Shown: piece after piece, positions 35,215 through 43,832 of the stretch
How positions within the stretch are numbered: the first letter of the stretch is position 1
Layout of the letters: every line of letters begins with the position of its first letter
DNA from: an uncultured Christensenella sp.
GTDB taxonomy: Bacteria; Bacillota; Clostridia; Christensenellales; UBA1750
Assembly (NCBI GenBank): GCA_905193155.1
Contig: CAJJNQ010000008.1
Span: 6,039 to 70,038 of the forward strand
Direction of reading: 5' to 3'
DNA: 64,000 nucleotides
Made by a program: the position numbers and the translations under genes
The notes under the pieces: generated by a model
The model's database searches: none
Seen by the model: only the letters and a program-made list of their open reading frames with translations
Told to the model about the DNA's origin: nothing

Positions 35215-35670
35215 ATGAAATCGGTACGACACGCTGTGATCAAAGAGATTATCGAATCACAGGACATTGAAACGCAGGAGGAGCTTGCCGCCGCGCTGCG
35301 CGCCAGAAATATTGACGTGACGCAGGCGACCGTTTCCCGCGACATTAAGGAACTCCGTTTGCTCAAGGTGCTTTCCGAAAAAGGAAGCTATAAATATGCA
35401 ACGGCCGATAAGGCAGAGCACGGCCTTGCCGACCGCTTTATCCGCATCTTCAACGAATCGGTGATTTCCATTGTGCCGGCCAGCAATCTGATCGTCATCA
35501 AGACCATCTCCGGCAGCGCGCATGCGGCGGGCGAAGCCATTGATACGCTCCATTGGCCGGAAATCGTCGGCACCATTTCGGGCGACAATACCCTGCTCAT
35601 CATCGCGCAGAACGACGAGGACGTCGAAGTTCTGATGCAGAAGATTGAGCAGATGCGCGCCAGAAAATAA
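35215..35670 (+). CDS. argR: Arginine repressor ArgR/AhrC
   Basis: 151 residues. N-terminal winged helix with the recognition segment DVTQATVSRDIKELRLLKV; C-terminal oligomerisation and arginine-binding domain with GTISGDNTLLIIAQND. It represses arginine biosynthesis as a hexamer. It sits before recN, as in most Bacillota. Confidence 0.95.
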   Translation: MKSVRHAVIKEIIESQDIETQEELAAALRARNIDVTQATVSRDIKELRLLKVLSEKGSYKYATADKAEHGLADRFIRIFNESVISIVPASNLIVIKTISGSAHAAGEAIDTLHWPEIVGTISGDNTLLIIAQNDEDVEVLMQKIEQMRARK

Positions 35671-35709
35671 GCTGAACCGCCTGCACCGCAGCACAGAGGA
35701 GGGGTTTCT

Positions 35710-37434
35710 ATGCTTTGCCAGCTCAGCATTAAAAATATCGCCCTCATCGATAATCTGACCATCGAATTTACCGAGGGCATGAACGTGCTCACCGGTGAAA
35801 CCGGCGCAGGTAAATCCATCGTCATCGACTCGATGAACCTTGCGCTGGGGGAACGTGCCGACCGCGATCTCATCCGCGCGGGGCAGGAACGTGCTTCGGT
35901 CGAGGCGCTGTTTGACATCACGTCCTGCCCGGCGCTGTTTCCGATTCTGGAAGAAAGCGGCATCGAGACGGACGGCGGGCAGCTCATCGTCTCGCGCGTG
36001 CTCACCACCGCAGGGCGCAATATTGTGCGCATCAACGGCGTGCTGACGCCGCTTTCCCTGCTGCGGCAGATCACGTCGGCTCTGGTCGATGTTCACGGCC
36101 AGCACGAGCATCAGTATCTGATGGACGAAGGGCGGCATCTCGGCTTTCTGGATAGCTATGCCCACAATGAAATTTCACCCGCAGCGCGGCGTGTAGAGGA
36201 GCTTTACCGGCAGATGCATTCGCTCAAGCTCCGTCTGCGCGGCATCAACGAGGGCACGCAGGAGCGCGCCCAGCGCCTGGATATGCTGCAATTCCAGGTG
36301 GAAGAAATTCAGCAGGCACGGCTCAAGGACGGCGAGGAGGAAGAACTGCTCGAGCAGCGCGATCTCATCCGCAACTCCGAGCGCATTCTCTCCGCGCTTT
36401 CACAGTGCTCCGCGTTTCTGGACGGCTATGACGATATGCCCGCCTGCACGGATTCTATCCGCCAGTCGGTGTCGCTGCTGAGCAGTATTTCCGGCTACGG
36501 CGCACAGTTCAGCACGCTTGAAGAACAGCTGCGCGACGTCTACTATACGCTGGAAGATCTTGCCATGCAGATCCATGTGCAGGCCGATAAAATGGAATTT
36601 GACCCCGAAACGGCGGAACAAGTGGAAAGCCGCTTGGATGAAATTCGAACGCTGGAGAGAAAATACGGCAACAGCATTGCGGATATCCTTCGCTATCAGG
36701 AGGATGCGGAAAAGGAGATTGCGCAGCTTTCCCGGCAGGAGCAGGATTCCAGCCAGTTGGACAAGCGCTTTTCACAGCTTTCCCGCGAACTTTACGACGC
36801 CTGTATGCGCCTGCATGAGCTGCGGCAGAACGCAGCGGAGCGCTTCAGCGCAGCCGTGGAGGAACAACTGAAGGATCTCGGTATGGCAAAAGCGCGGCTC
36901 CACGTCGATTTTGCCCCGATTCCCGCTTTCGATCAGGCGGAAAAATACTATGCGCCCACGGGACTGGACCGCGTGAGATTTCTGATCTCAACCAATGCCG
37001 GTGAACCGCTCAAGCCGCTGTCCCGCACTGCGTCGGGCGGTGAGCTTTCGCGCATGATGCTCGCCTTTAAGGCCATTGCCGCTGATCAGGACGATGTGGG
37101 CACAATGGTCTTTGACGAAATCGATACCGGCATCAGCGGACGCATGGCGCAGGTGGTCGGGGAAAAGATGGCCGGCATCGGCAGAAGCCGTCAGGTCATT
37201 TGCGTCACCCATCTGCCGCAGATTGCAGCCATGGGGGACAGTCACCATCTGGTGGAAAAGCAGGAAGAAGAGAACCGCACTCATACCAACGTGCGCACGC
37301 TGAGCAGAGAAGAACGCATCGGCGAGCTGGCGCGCATGGTCGGCGGCGCGCTGGAATCGCAGTCCGCGCTTTCACATGCAGCAGAAATGCTTCGCATGGC
37401 GGATGAATGGAAACAAAATGTAACAAATTATTAA
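35710..37434 (+). CDS. recN: DNA repair protein RecN
   Basis: 574 residues, an SMC-like ATPase. Walker A GETGAGKSIVID near residue 30, coiled-coil arms in the middle (about 160-370), the signature TASGGELSRMMLAFK and Walker B VFDEIDTGISGRMAQ toward the C-terminus. It tethers broken DNA ends during recombination repair. It is the last gene of the OLE cluster. Confidence 0.96.
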   Translation: MLCQLSIKNIALIDNLTIEFTEGMNVLTGETGAGKSIVIDSMNLALGERADRDLIRAGQERASVEALFDITSCPALFPILEESGIETDGGQLIVSRVLTTAGRNIVRINGVLTPLSLLRQITSALVDVHGQHEHQYLMDEGRHLGFLDSYAHNEISPAARRVEELYRQMHSLKLRLRGINEGTQERAQRLDMLQFQVEEIQQARLKDGEEEELLEQRDLIRNSERILSALSQCSAFLDGYDDMPACTDSIRQSVSLLSSISGYGAQFSTLEEQLRDVYYTLEDLAMQIHVQADKMEFDPETAEQVESRLDEIRTLERKYGNSIADILRYQEDAEKEIAQLSRQEQDSSQLDKRFSQLSRELYDACMRLHELRQNAAERFSAAVEEQLKDLGMAKARLHVDFAPIPAFDQAEKYYAPTGLDRVRFLISTNAGEPLKPLSRTASGGELSRMMLAFKAIAADQDDVGTMVFDEIDTGISGRMAQVVGEKMAGIGRSRQVICVTHLPQIAAMGDSHHLVEKQEEENRTHTNVRTLSREERIGELARMVGGALESQSALSHAAEMLRMADEWKQNVTNY

Positions 37435-37456
37435 CATGTATGGATTCTTTCAAGGG

Positions 37457-37485
37457 TTTGTTGAAAACGGATTTTTTTCGACAAA
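37457..37485. promoter_or_regulatory. Paired Spo0A-box-like sites
   Basis: TTTGTTGAAAA at 37457-37467 and TTTTCGACAAA at 37475-37485 face each other; the second contains the exact reverse complement of the 0A box TTTGTCGAA and the first differs by one base. No T run follows, so it is not a terminator. Confidence 0.5.
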
Positions 37486-37622
37486 ATGTATAAAAAAGTA
37501 TTATTGTGTGAGAATAATCTTGTAAATGAGACTACGTATTTATGAATGGGGTGAGAAGATAAATTATGCTTCTTCAGCATTCACAATTGCGTGTATAAAT
37601 GTAAAAAAATGCTGTTCAGGTG

Positions 37623-37651
37623 TTGAATAACATAGAGTTTTGCTGTAATAT
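37623..37651 (+). promoter_or_regulatory. Promoter of the Xre-like regulator gene
   Basis: TTGAAT at 37623-37628, 17 bases, TAATAT at 37646-37651. Confidence 0.55.
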
Positions 37652-37663
37652 AGTGGATGTTAA

Positions 37664-37686
37664 TAACTGTTTGAGCTAAACAGTTA
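37664..37686. promoter_or_regulatory. Operator-like perfect inverted repeat
   Basis: TAACTGTTT (37664-37672) and AAACAGTTA (37678-37686) are exact inverted copies around a 5-base centre, just after the expected transcription start. It could be an autoregulatory site of the Xre-type protein encoded 24 bases further on. Confidence 0.6.
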
Positions 37687-37710
37687 CAAGTCTAGGAGGT
37701 AGATAATACG

Positions 37711-38028
37711 ATGACGCGCGAAGAGTTCATCAAAAGAAAGATCAAGGAGAAGGGTGTAACGCTGAAGGATTATGCCAGAATGATCAACATGCCTTATTCT
37801 ACGCTTCTTTCGATGCTGGCCGGCAACCTTGGCGGCGCCTCTCTGGACAATGTCGTCCGGATCTGCAATGGGCTTGATACCAATATCGGCGTTCTGCAAT
37901 CGCCCAACATGGATCCTTCTGCTGAGAATGGAATGTCCAATTTGAGCGAGCGCGAGAAAAAACTGGTTCGTCAGTATCGCAAGGCAGGCAGCATGCAGGA
38001 CGCTGTGGACAAGCTGCTGGAAATCTAA
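37711..38028 (+). CDS. Small Xre/Cro-like DNA-binding protein
   Basis: 105 residues. The N-terminal half reads as a helix-turn-helix (GVTLKDYARMINMPYSTLLSML, then SLDNVVRICNGLD). The C-terminal part (NLSEREKKLVRQYRKAGSMQDAVDKLLEI, shown in part) is a helix pair common in phage-type repressors. AGGAGG is 9 bases before ATG. It interrupts the usual recN-spoIVB-spo0A order. Its AT-rich upstream region holds a promoter, an inverted repeat and Spo0A-like boxes, so it may be a sporulation- or growth-phase regulator. Target unknown. Confidence 0.85.
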   Translation: MTREEFIKRKIKEKGVTLKDYARMINMPYSTLLSMLAGNLGGASLDNVVRICNGLDTNIGVLQSPNMDPSAENGMSNLSEREKKLVRQYRKAGSMQDAVDKLLEI

Positions 38029-38175
38029 AACGGCAGCGATTCCCAAATCAGCGGCAATATGCAAAGAATACAACTATCCTGACTGCATAAATAGAGTTTC
38101 GACCGGCACTTGGCAGTATAGCCGACTCCGTCTCTCCACACCTTAAAAGCGAAAACGATGGAAGAGGTGCGGAGT

Positions 38176-39429
38176 ATGAAAAGGAAAAGAGTGTTGGGCG
38201 GGTTGATTGCGGCGGCTCTGATCGCATTGAATTATGCGCCGTCTGTTCAGAGCTTGCGCAATATCCCGGAACTTATTCATTTACGGCAGGGGCAGGAAAA
38301 GTCGTATTCTTTTTTTCTGCCCATTAAAATGGAAGTAGAGACGAAGAACCAATGCGTGCTCTCTTCCACAGACGAAACCCTCGGCGCGCGAACCGGTACG
38401 CTCAGCAGTGAAAGCCCCGGGCGTTCCCAAGTGCGGTTTTCTCTTCTCGGCTGCATTCCGCTTAAAACGGTCACGGTGCAGGTGGATAACGAGCATGTGC
38501 TGATTCCCGGCGGGCAGAGCATTGGGCTGACGCTGTTTACGGACGGCGTGTTCATCGTGGACGGTGCAGAGGTCTACCTGCCGGACGGTTCTTCCGTCAA
38601 CCCTGCTAAAGATGCCGGGTTGGCTGCCGGAGACTGCATCAAATCCCTGAACGGCCAAATCGTGGATTCCATGGATAAACTGGTGCAGATCGTTCAGGAA
38701 AGCCAGGGAGAAACGCTTTCCGTTCGCTATATCCGCGACGGAGAAGAATACACGACGGAGATTCAGCCTGTCATCGACGAAACAGGTGAAAAGCGCCTGG
38801 GCATCTGGGTGCGTGATTCCACGGCGGGCATCGGCACGCTGACCTATATCGACCCCCAGGAGGAGCGCTTCGGCGCGCTCGGCCATGCCGTGACCGATAT
38901 GGATACCGGCCGCGTGCTGCCGATTCAGAACGGCGAGGTCTATCGATCCGAAATCGTGAATGTCAAAAAGGGAACGCGAGGCGAAGCGGGGGAGCTGCAC
39001 GGCGTGTTCACGGGCAGCTGGAATGCGCTGGCGCCGCTGGAAAAGAATACCCAATACGGCGTCTATGGCGGCGTACAGGAGCAGGTGGTCAACCCACTGT
39101 ATCCGCAGGGCTTACCCGTGGCAGCGCAATCCGAGGTGGAGATCGGCCCCGCAACGCTGCTGACGACGATCGATGATCGCGGCGTGCGGGAATTCGACTG
39201 CAAGATCATTCGTCTGTCGCCGCAGCTGAGCCGGGCGCAGCGCTCAATGATCGTGGAAATTACCGATCCGGACTTGCTGGAAACCACCGGAGGCATTGTG
39301 CAGGGCATGAGCGGCAGCCCGATTTTACAGAACGGCAGAATTGTCGGCGCGATCACCCATGTCTATGTCAACGACCCAACAAAGGGCTATGGCCTGTATA
39401 TCGACTGGATGCTGGAAACCCAGTCGTGA
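38176..39429 (+). CDS. spoIVB: SpoIVB serine peptidase
   Basis: 417 residues. N-terminal membrane anchor (about 7-24), a PDZ domain (about 120-195, with LAAGDCIKSLNGQ), then the S55 peptidase domain with H237 (LGHAVTD), D364 and the GMSGSP serine at 379. It is secreted from the forespore and cleaves SpoIVFA to activate sigma-K. ATG at 38176 is used because GAGGTG lies 6 bases upstream. It precedes the Spo0A gene, the standard order. Confidence 0.95.
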   Translation: MKRKRVLGGLIAAALIALNYAPSVQSLRNIPELIHLRQGQEKSYSFFLPIKMEVETKNQCVLSSTDETLGARTGTLSSESPGRSQVRFSLLGCIPLKTVTVQVDNEHVLIPGGQSIGLTLFTDGVFIVDGAEVYLPDGSSVNPAKDAGLAAGDCIKSLNGQIVDSMDKLVQIVQESQGETLSVRYIRDGEEYTTEIQPVIDETGEKRLGIWVRDSTAGIGTLTYIDPQEERFGALGHAVTDMDTGRVLPIQNGEVYRSEIVNVKKGTRGEAGELHGVFTGSWNALAPLEKNTQYGVYGGVQEQVVNPLYPQGLPVAAQSEVEIGPATLLTTIDDRGVREFDCKIIRLSPQLSRAQRSMIVEITDPDLLETTGGIVQGMSGSPILQNGRIVGAITHVYVNDPTKGYGLYIDWMLETQS

Positions 39430-39483
39430 GCAGGAGAAATGCGCGCACCCGTCGAAATTTCTCTGCAAAGGAGGGGAGGACGG

Positions 39484-40164
39484 ATGCGCGTTTTAATTTG
39501 CCGGAGAACAACCGAAGAGGCGGAGAAAACTCGCCGGCTACTGTTGGAAAGCGGCGCGCACACCATTGCGCTCTGCCGCAATGTCCGCGAAATTCAGCTC
39601 TCCGACTTGCCTTCCGCCGGCGCGGATGTCTGCATCTTCGATTGCGAAATGCCCTATTGGGATGGAAGAACGCTGGCCGCCGCGGTTTCTCCTGTGCCCT
39701 GCCTGCTCATAGCTCCGGGCGGAAAACGCAACGGATTGCCGGGCAACGCTCAGGTGGTGGAAAGCCTTGAAGAGATTCCAGCAGCGCTGTGTGCGCTGGC
39801 CGACCAGAGCTTATCCGCCCGACAGCGTTTGCGAATTCGTGAAGAACTGTTGCGCCTGGGCTTCAAGGCCAATACGCGCGGCACACGCCAGTTGGGCTCC
39901 GCTTTAGAAATTGTGCTGCGCGACGAAAACACGCTGGACGATGTTCTCCATTATGTGTATACGCCGCTTGCGGTGCGCGAAAAATGCTCCCCTGCCTGTG
40001 TCGAGCGAAATATTCGCTATGCGATCGAATGCGCCTGGGTGCGGGGTGAGTTGTCCGTGCTTCAGGAGCGCTTCGGCTACACCATTCAGGAAGAAAAGGG
40101 AAAACCGACCAACCGCGCGTTCCTCGCGCAGATTTCAGAGCATATCCGGCTGCACCGCGCATAA
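39484..40164 (+). CDS. spo0A: Spo0A ortholog with a degenerate receiver domain
   Basis: 226 residues, about 35 shorter than usual. The C-terminal DNA-binding domain is well kept (LLRLGFKANTRGTRQLGSAL, the recognition region CVERNIRYAIECAWVRGEL, FGYTIQEEKGKPTNRAFLA). The receiver is altered: the acidic pair that binds Mg is replaced (LICRRTT at 4-10), the Thr/Ser switch is Ala (LLIAPGG), and no KPF lysine is seen, although D53 remains (IFDCEMP). Synteny after spoIVB supports it being the genuine Spo0A. AAAGGAGGGG is 7 bases before ATG at 39484; an alternative ATG at 39439 has a poorer site. Normal phosphorelay control is doubtful. Confidence 0.9.
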   Translation: MRVLICRRTTEEAEKTRRLLLESGAHTIALCRNVREIQLSDLPSAGADVCIFDCEMPYWDGRTLAAAVSPVPCLLIAPGGKRNGLPGNAQVVESLEEIPAALCALADQSLSARQRLRIREELLRLGFKANTRGTRQLGSALEIVLRDENTLDDVLHYVYTPLAVREKCSPACVERNIRYAIECAWVRGELSVLQERFGYTIQEEKGKPTNRAFLAQISEHIRLHRA

Positions 40165-40193
40165 ACCTTCTAAGGAGAAGGGAGGCGTGCGGT

Positions 40194-40724
40194 GTGCAGC
40201 GTAGTTTGCATTGTGCCGTGGAATTTTTGCGCAAATACCTGCCGGGCGTGCTTGCGGCAGTATTCATCCTTGCGGCGGCGCTAACCTGGGGAATTCGGGC
40301 GGGTGCAGATGTTGCGACAGCAACGGAAGAAGAATGGGAGCTTGCGCTGACGGCGTGGTCCGTGGTAGGATTGCTGCTGCGGGAGCTGGCCTTTATGGCC
40401 GCGTTGCCGCTTGCGGCGCTGCATCCATTCGGCTGCGCGCTGTGCGCTCTGCTGCTTGGAACGAAGAGCTTCCTGACCGGTTTTAGCTGGGGCTGGTGGT
40501 GTGCCGGCAAGTTTGGCCTTTGGCCGTTTCTGCTGCTGTTGCTGCCGCAGGGCCTGTTGGCGACATTTGCTTATGCCGCAGGAGCCTGTTGCAGCAGCTA
40601 TGCTGCGCTGCGCGTCAGTCCCCTGACGCCTCAAGAATATTGGAAGAATTTGATTTGCTGCCTGCTCTGCCAGATCATAGCTGTGCTGATGCGCTGCCTT
40701 GCCTGCGCCTGGGCTGGAGCATAG
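40194..40724 (+). CDS. SpoIIM-like stage II sporulation membrane protein
   Basis: 176 residues from GTG, with GGGAGG 8 bases upstream. About five membrane segments. The stretch GTKSFLTGFSWGWW followed by LLLLPQGLLATFAYAAG fits the SpoIIM pattern (KGxxxGFxxGF, then LPQN). SpoIIM scaffolds SpoIID and SpoIIP in the engulfment machine. Its position after spo0A and before deoB matches the spoIIM-deoB-dacF order of other sporeformers. Similarity is weak, so the symbol is left out. Confidence 0.7.
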   Translation: MQRSLHCAVEFLRKYLPGVLAAVFILAAALTWGIRAGADVATATEEEWELALTAWSVVGLLLRELAFMAALPLAALHPFGCALCALLLGTKSFLTGFSWGWWCAGKFGLWPFLLLLLPQGLLATFAYAAGACCSSYAALRVSPLTPQEYWKNLICCLLCQIIAVLMRCLACAWAGA

Positions 40725-40741
40725 ACAAAGGAGAAATTAAA

Positions 40742-41881
40742 ATGAACCATAAGAGAGCGATTGTCATTGTGCTGGATAGCTTGGGTGTCGGCGCGCTGCC
40801 GGATGCGGCGGCGTTTGGCGACGAGGGCAGCTGCACGCTGGGTCATATTTGGGAGAGAATGCCGAATCTTCATATTCCGCACCTGCGCTCGCTGGGCATC
40901 GGACGCCTAATGGGCAAGGCGGAGGATGCGCTGCTCCCCGGCGCGGGCTATGGCAAAATGTCCGAGCGCTCCCGCGGCAAGGATACCACGACCGGCCATT
41001 GGGAAATGAGCGGCGTGATACTGGACAAGCCGTTTCCGACCTTCCCCAACGGTTTCCCGCAGGATTTCATGGAGAAATTTTCCACACGGGTGGGCTATCC
41101 GCTGCTCGGCAACTGCGTCGCGTCCGGCACGGAGATCATCCAGCGTCTGGGGCAGGAAGCTGTCGAAAAGCGCGCGTTGATCGTCTATACTTCTGCAGAC
41201 AGTGTTTTTCAGATTGCGGCGCATGAGGGCATCGTCCCGCCGGCAAAGCTCTACGAGATTTGCCGCACCGCGCGCGAAATGCTGACCGGTGATCTTGCGG
41301 TCGGGCGCGTGATTGCCCGCCCCTTTGTAGGCGAAGGCGCGCACTTTGTCCGCACCGCCAACCGCCACGATTTTTCACTGGAACCCACAGGAACCACCAT
41401 GCTGGATGCCATCAGCGCGGCGGGGCAGGAAGTGCTGGCAGTGGGCAAGATTTCGGACATCTTTGCCGGCCGCGGCATCACGGATCGCTTCTTTACGCAT
41501 GGCAACAATGAGGGCGAGGAGCGCACGCTGGAACTGATGCAGCGCGATTTTGAGGGGTTGCTGTTCGTCAATCTGGTCGACTTTGATATGCTTTACGGCC
41601 ATCGCCGGGATGTGGAAGGCTACGGCCATGCGCTGGAACACTTTGACGAAACGCTGGGCAAGCTGCTGCCGATGCTGCGGCAGGGCGACCTGCTGATCGT
41701 CACGGGCGATCACGGCTGCGATCCTACCTATAAAGGCACCGATCACACGCGCGAATACGTTCCGCTGCTGATGATGGGCGGCGCGCAGGGGAACGTGGGC
41801 GTTCGCAGCACCTTTGCCGATCTTTCCGCCACGGTTTGCCGTCATTTGGGCATAAACTGGTCTGTCGGGACCGCCGTTTAA
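40742..41881 (+). CDS. deoB: Phosphopentomutase
   Basis: 379 residues. Alkaline-phosphatase superfamily; it interconverts ribose-1- and ribose-5-phosphate. Motifs: VIVLDSLGVGALPDA (first metal site), KDTTTGHWEM with the phosphorylated Thr, VDFDMLYGHRRD, and TGDHGCDPT. AAAGGAG lies 7 bases before ATG at 40742. The open frame begins at 40496 inside the previous gene, which is not a real start. Confidence 0.95.
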   Translation: MNHKRAIVIVLDSLGVGALPDAAAFGDEGSCTLGHIWERMPNLHIPHLRSLGIGRLMGKAEDALLPGAGYGKMSERSRGKDTTTGHWEMSGVILDKPFPTFPNGFPQDFMEKFSTRVGYPLLGNCVASGTEIIQRLGQEAVEKRALIVYTSADSVFQIAAHEGIVPPAKLYEICRTAREMLTGDLAVGRVIARPFVGEGAHFVRTANRHDFSLEPTGTTMLDAISAAGQEVLAVGKISDIFAGRGITDRFFTHGNNEGEERTLELMQRDFEGLLFVNLVDFDMLYGHRRDVEGYGHALEHFDETLGKLLPMLRQGDLLIVTGDHGCDPTYKGTDHTREYVPLLMMGGAQGNVGVRSTFADLSATVCRHLGINWSVGTAV

Positions 41882-41987
41882 CGGATTTCTGCGATAATTG
41901 AGGGAGAATATCTCTACCGCAACGCCTGAGCACCTATTCCCGAGAGTGTTGGTTACATATGACCGATGAGGAAAGGAGAAATTCAGA

Positions 41988-42446
41988 ATGGAAAAGCCTT
42001 GGACGGAGATCATGAGCAAACAGGAAATGGTGGAGTATCTCAGGGGTTATTTGAAACAAAGAGGATATAAAAAGCAGAAACAAAACTGGCATCGGATCAA
42101 TCAAGATGGTGTATATGTCATTGTGAATGTTCAGAATTCTCAATGGGATAGAGAAACCTATTATATTAATTTGGGAGCGGGCATAGACAGACAAAGTACG
42201 CTGAAGAGTTTTTCCTATGAAAGGGGTAAGTTCTGGTATCGAATGGATGACGGGATAGGCGTTGAGAAGATGAAAGAAGAAATAACGCGATGGGAGAGTA
42301 TGTTTGACAGTGAGCTCTCTATATTGCGCAACTGGGATTATATTTCGACTTTTGATAAAGGCCATATTTTGATTGATGAGGATACGAGAGAATATTTTGA
42401 TGGATTGATGAAAAATAAGATGAATTCCGTTGATTTGCCAGATTAG
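41988..42446 (+). CDS. DUF4304-like protein in AT-rich DNA
   Basis: 152 residues. The centre (WHRINQDGVYVIVNVQNSQW, then YYINLGAGID) resembles DUF4304 proteins of unknown function. AAAGGAG precedes ATG by 11 bases. Base composition is clearly more AT-rich than the neighbours and codons are richer in A/T at third positions, suggesting recent transfer into the deoB-dac interval. No toxin or immunity partner is obvious beside it. Confidence 0.8.
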   Translation: MEKPWTEIMSKQEMVEYLRGYLKQRGYKKQKQNWHRINQDGVYVIVNVQNSQWDRETYYINLGAGIDRQSTLKSFSYERGKFWYRMDDGIGVEKMKEEITRWESMFDSELSILRNWDYISTFDKGHILIDEDTREYFDGLMKNKMNSVDLPD

Positions 42447-42541
42447 TATGAGTTGGGAAACGATAGAAATAGTGGGGTATGTGTGGGAAAGAGCGCAGCT
42501 GCCACTATGATGCGGAAAGAATTCCATCCATCGTCAAGCAT

Positions 42542-42589
42542 AAATCCCTCCCGATCCGCTTAGAAATAAGCAGACGGGAGGGATTTTTT
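42542..42589 (+). terminator. Terminator-like hairpin that contains the dac ribosome site
   Basis: AAATCCCTCCCG (42542-42553) pairs with 42575-42586, with an inner GCTT/AAGC stem and six T (42584-42589). The GGGAGGG in the 3' arm is also the ribosome site of the ATG at 42591. Confidence 0.8.
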
Positions 42590-42590
42590 G

Positions 42591-43754
42591 ATGTGGAAAA
42601 AATGGATTTCGGCGCTGCTTGCGGTTTACTTCCTGCTATCGCCCGTTTGCTTGCGGGCACAAAGGGTCCCGTTGGAGACGGAAGCTCCCTTTGAGCTGGA
42701 AGCGGCGTCCGTGTTGCTGATGGACGCAGGAACCGGCACGGTGATTCTTGAAAAGAACGCCGACGAGAAGCGCCCTGTCGCCAGCGTGACGAAGCTGATG
42801 ACCATACTGCTCGTGCTGGAAGCGCTGGATGATGGCAAGATCACGCTGGAGCAGGAAGTCACGGTGTCCAAAGCGGCGGCGGGCATGGGCGGTTCGCAGG
42901 CGCTGCTCGATGCGGGCGGCATCTACCCGTTGAGCGAATTGCTCAAATCCCTGATTATCGCCAGCGCGAACGATTCTGCCGTGGCGCTTGCAGAATTGCT
43001 GATGGGCAGTGAGGAGAACTTTGCCGCCGCCATGAACCGCCGCGCACAGGAATTGGGGCTGAATGACACGCACTATGTCAACGCGTCCGGGCTTCCGGCT
43101 GAGGGGCAGTATACCACAGCAAGGGATGTGGCGGAATTGTCTCGGGAAGTGCTGAAGCATCCGACGTATTTTGAATATTCAGGCATCTGGATGGATGAAA
43201 TCGTACACAAGGGTGGCCGGGTGACGCAGCTGGTCAACACCAACCGCCTGATTCGCTTCTATGAGGGTGCGGACGGCGTCAAAACCGGCTCAACCAACGA
43301 AGCGAAATACTGCGTTTCTGCGACGGCAAAGCGCGGAGACGAGCGCTTTCTTGCCGTGGTACTCGGCGCGCCCACGGGTGCAAAGCGCTTTGATCTGGCC
43401 GGAAAGCTTCTAAATTATGCATTTGAAAACTATTATACAAAGACCTTTCTCGTAAAAGGACAGGTGATTGATAAACAAATACCAGTTTCCGGGGCGCTCA
43501 GCCGCTCGATATCAGCATCGGCTCTTTGCGATTTGAGCGTACTGGTCAAAAGAGGGGAAGAAAAAAACTGGACGATGGAATTCAATTTACCGAAGTGCGT
43601 GAGGGCGCCACAGCGCAAAGGGGAGGTTATTGGACAAGCAATTGCACTCCGCTGCGGTGAAAGAGTAACAGATGTCCCCATTGTGCTCTGCGAAGAAATA
43701 CCGAAACTCGGAATCCCCGCAATAATTCGTGAAATCTTTTTTAGATGGCTGTAA
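42591..43754 (+). CDS. D-alanyl-D-alanine carboxypeptidase (DacF-type)
   Basis: 387 residues. Signal peptide (about 1-23), S11 peptidase domain with SVTK (SxxK), SAN and KTG, and the C-terminal domain ending in an amphipathic helix (IIREIFFRWL). This is the standard PBP5/DacF layout, unlike the anchored enzyme at 8760. Position near deoB matches dacF, which precedes spoIIA in B. subtilis; here spoIIA does not follow. Its ribosome site lies inside a terminator hairpin. Confidence 0.92.
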   Translation: MWKKWISALLAVYFLLSPVCLRAQRVPLETEAPFELEAASVLLMDAGTGTVILEKNADEKRPVASVTKLMTILLVLEALDDGKITLEQEVTVSKAAAGMGGSQALLDAGGIYPLSELLKSLIIASANDSAVALAELLMGSEENFAAAMNRRAQELGLNDTHYVNASGLPAEGQYTTARDVAELSREVLKHPTYFEYSGIWMDEIVHKGGRVTQLVNTNRLIRFYEGADGVKTGSTNEAKYCVSATAKRGDERFLAVVLGAPTGAKRFDLAGKLLNYAFENYYTKTFLVKGQVIDKQIPVSGALSRSISASALCDLSVLVKRGEEKNWTMEFNLPKCVRAPQRKGEVIGQAIALRCGERVTDVPIVLCEEIPKLGIPAIIREIFFRWL

Positions 43755-43781
43755 GAAGCGAAGGCAAGCACCGACTCTTTG

Positions 43782-43809
43782 TTGACTGACTCCTCATTCA
43801 TATGATAAA
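43782..43809 (+). promoter_or_regulatory. Candidate promoter of the TIM-barrel gene
   Basis: TTGACT at 43782-43787, 16 bases, GATAAA at 43804-43809; the gene starts at 43833. Confidence 0.45.
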
Positions 43810-43832
43810 TTAGAAAAAAAGGAGGAGTGAAG

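Noticed and set aside
37457..37485. recN terminator
   Set aside because: The repeat can form a stem but no T run follows on the plus strand; the halves match Spo0A boxes better.
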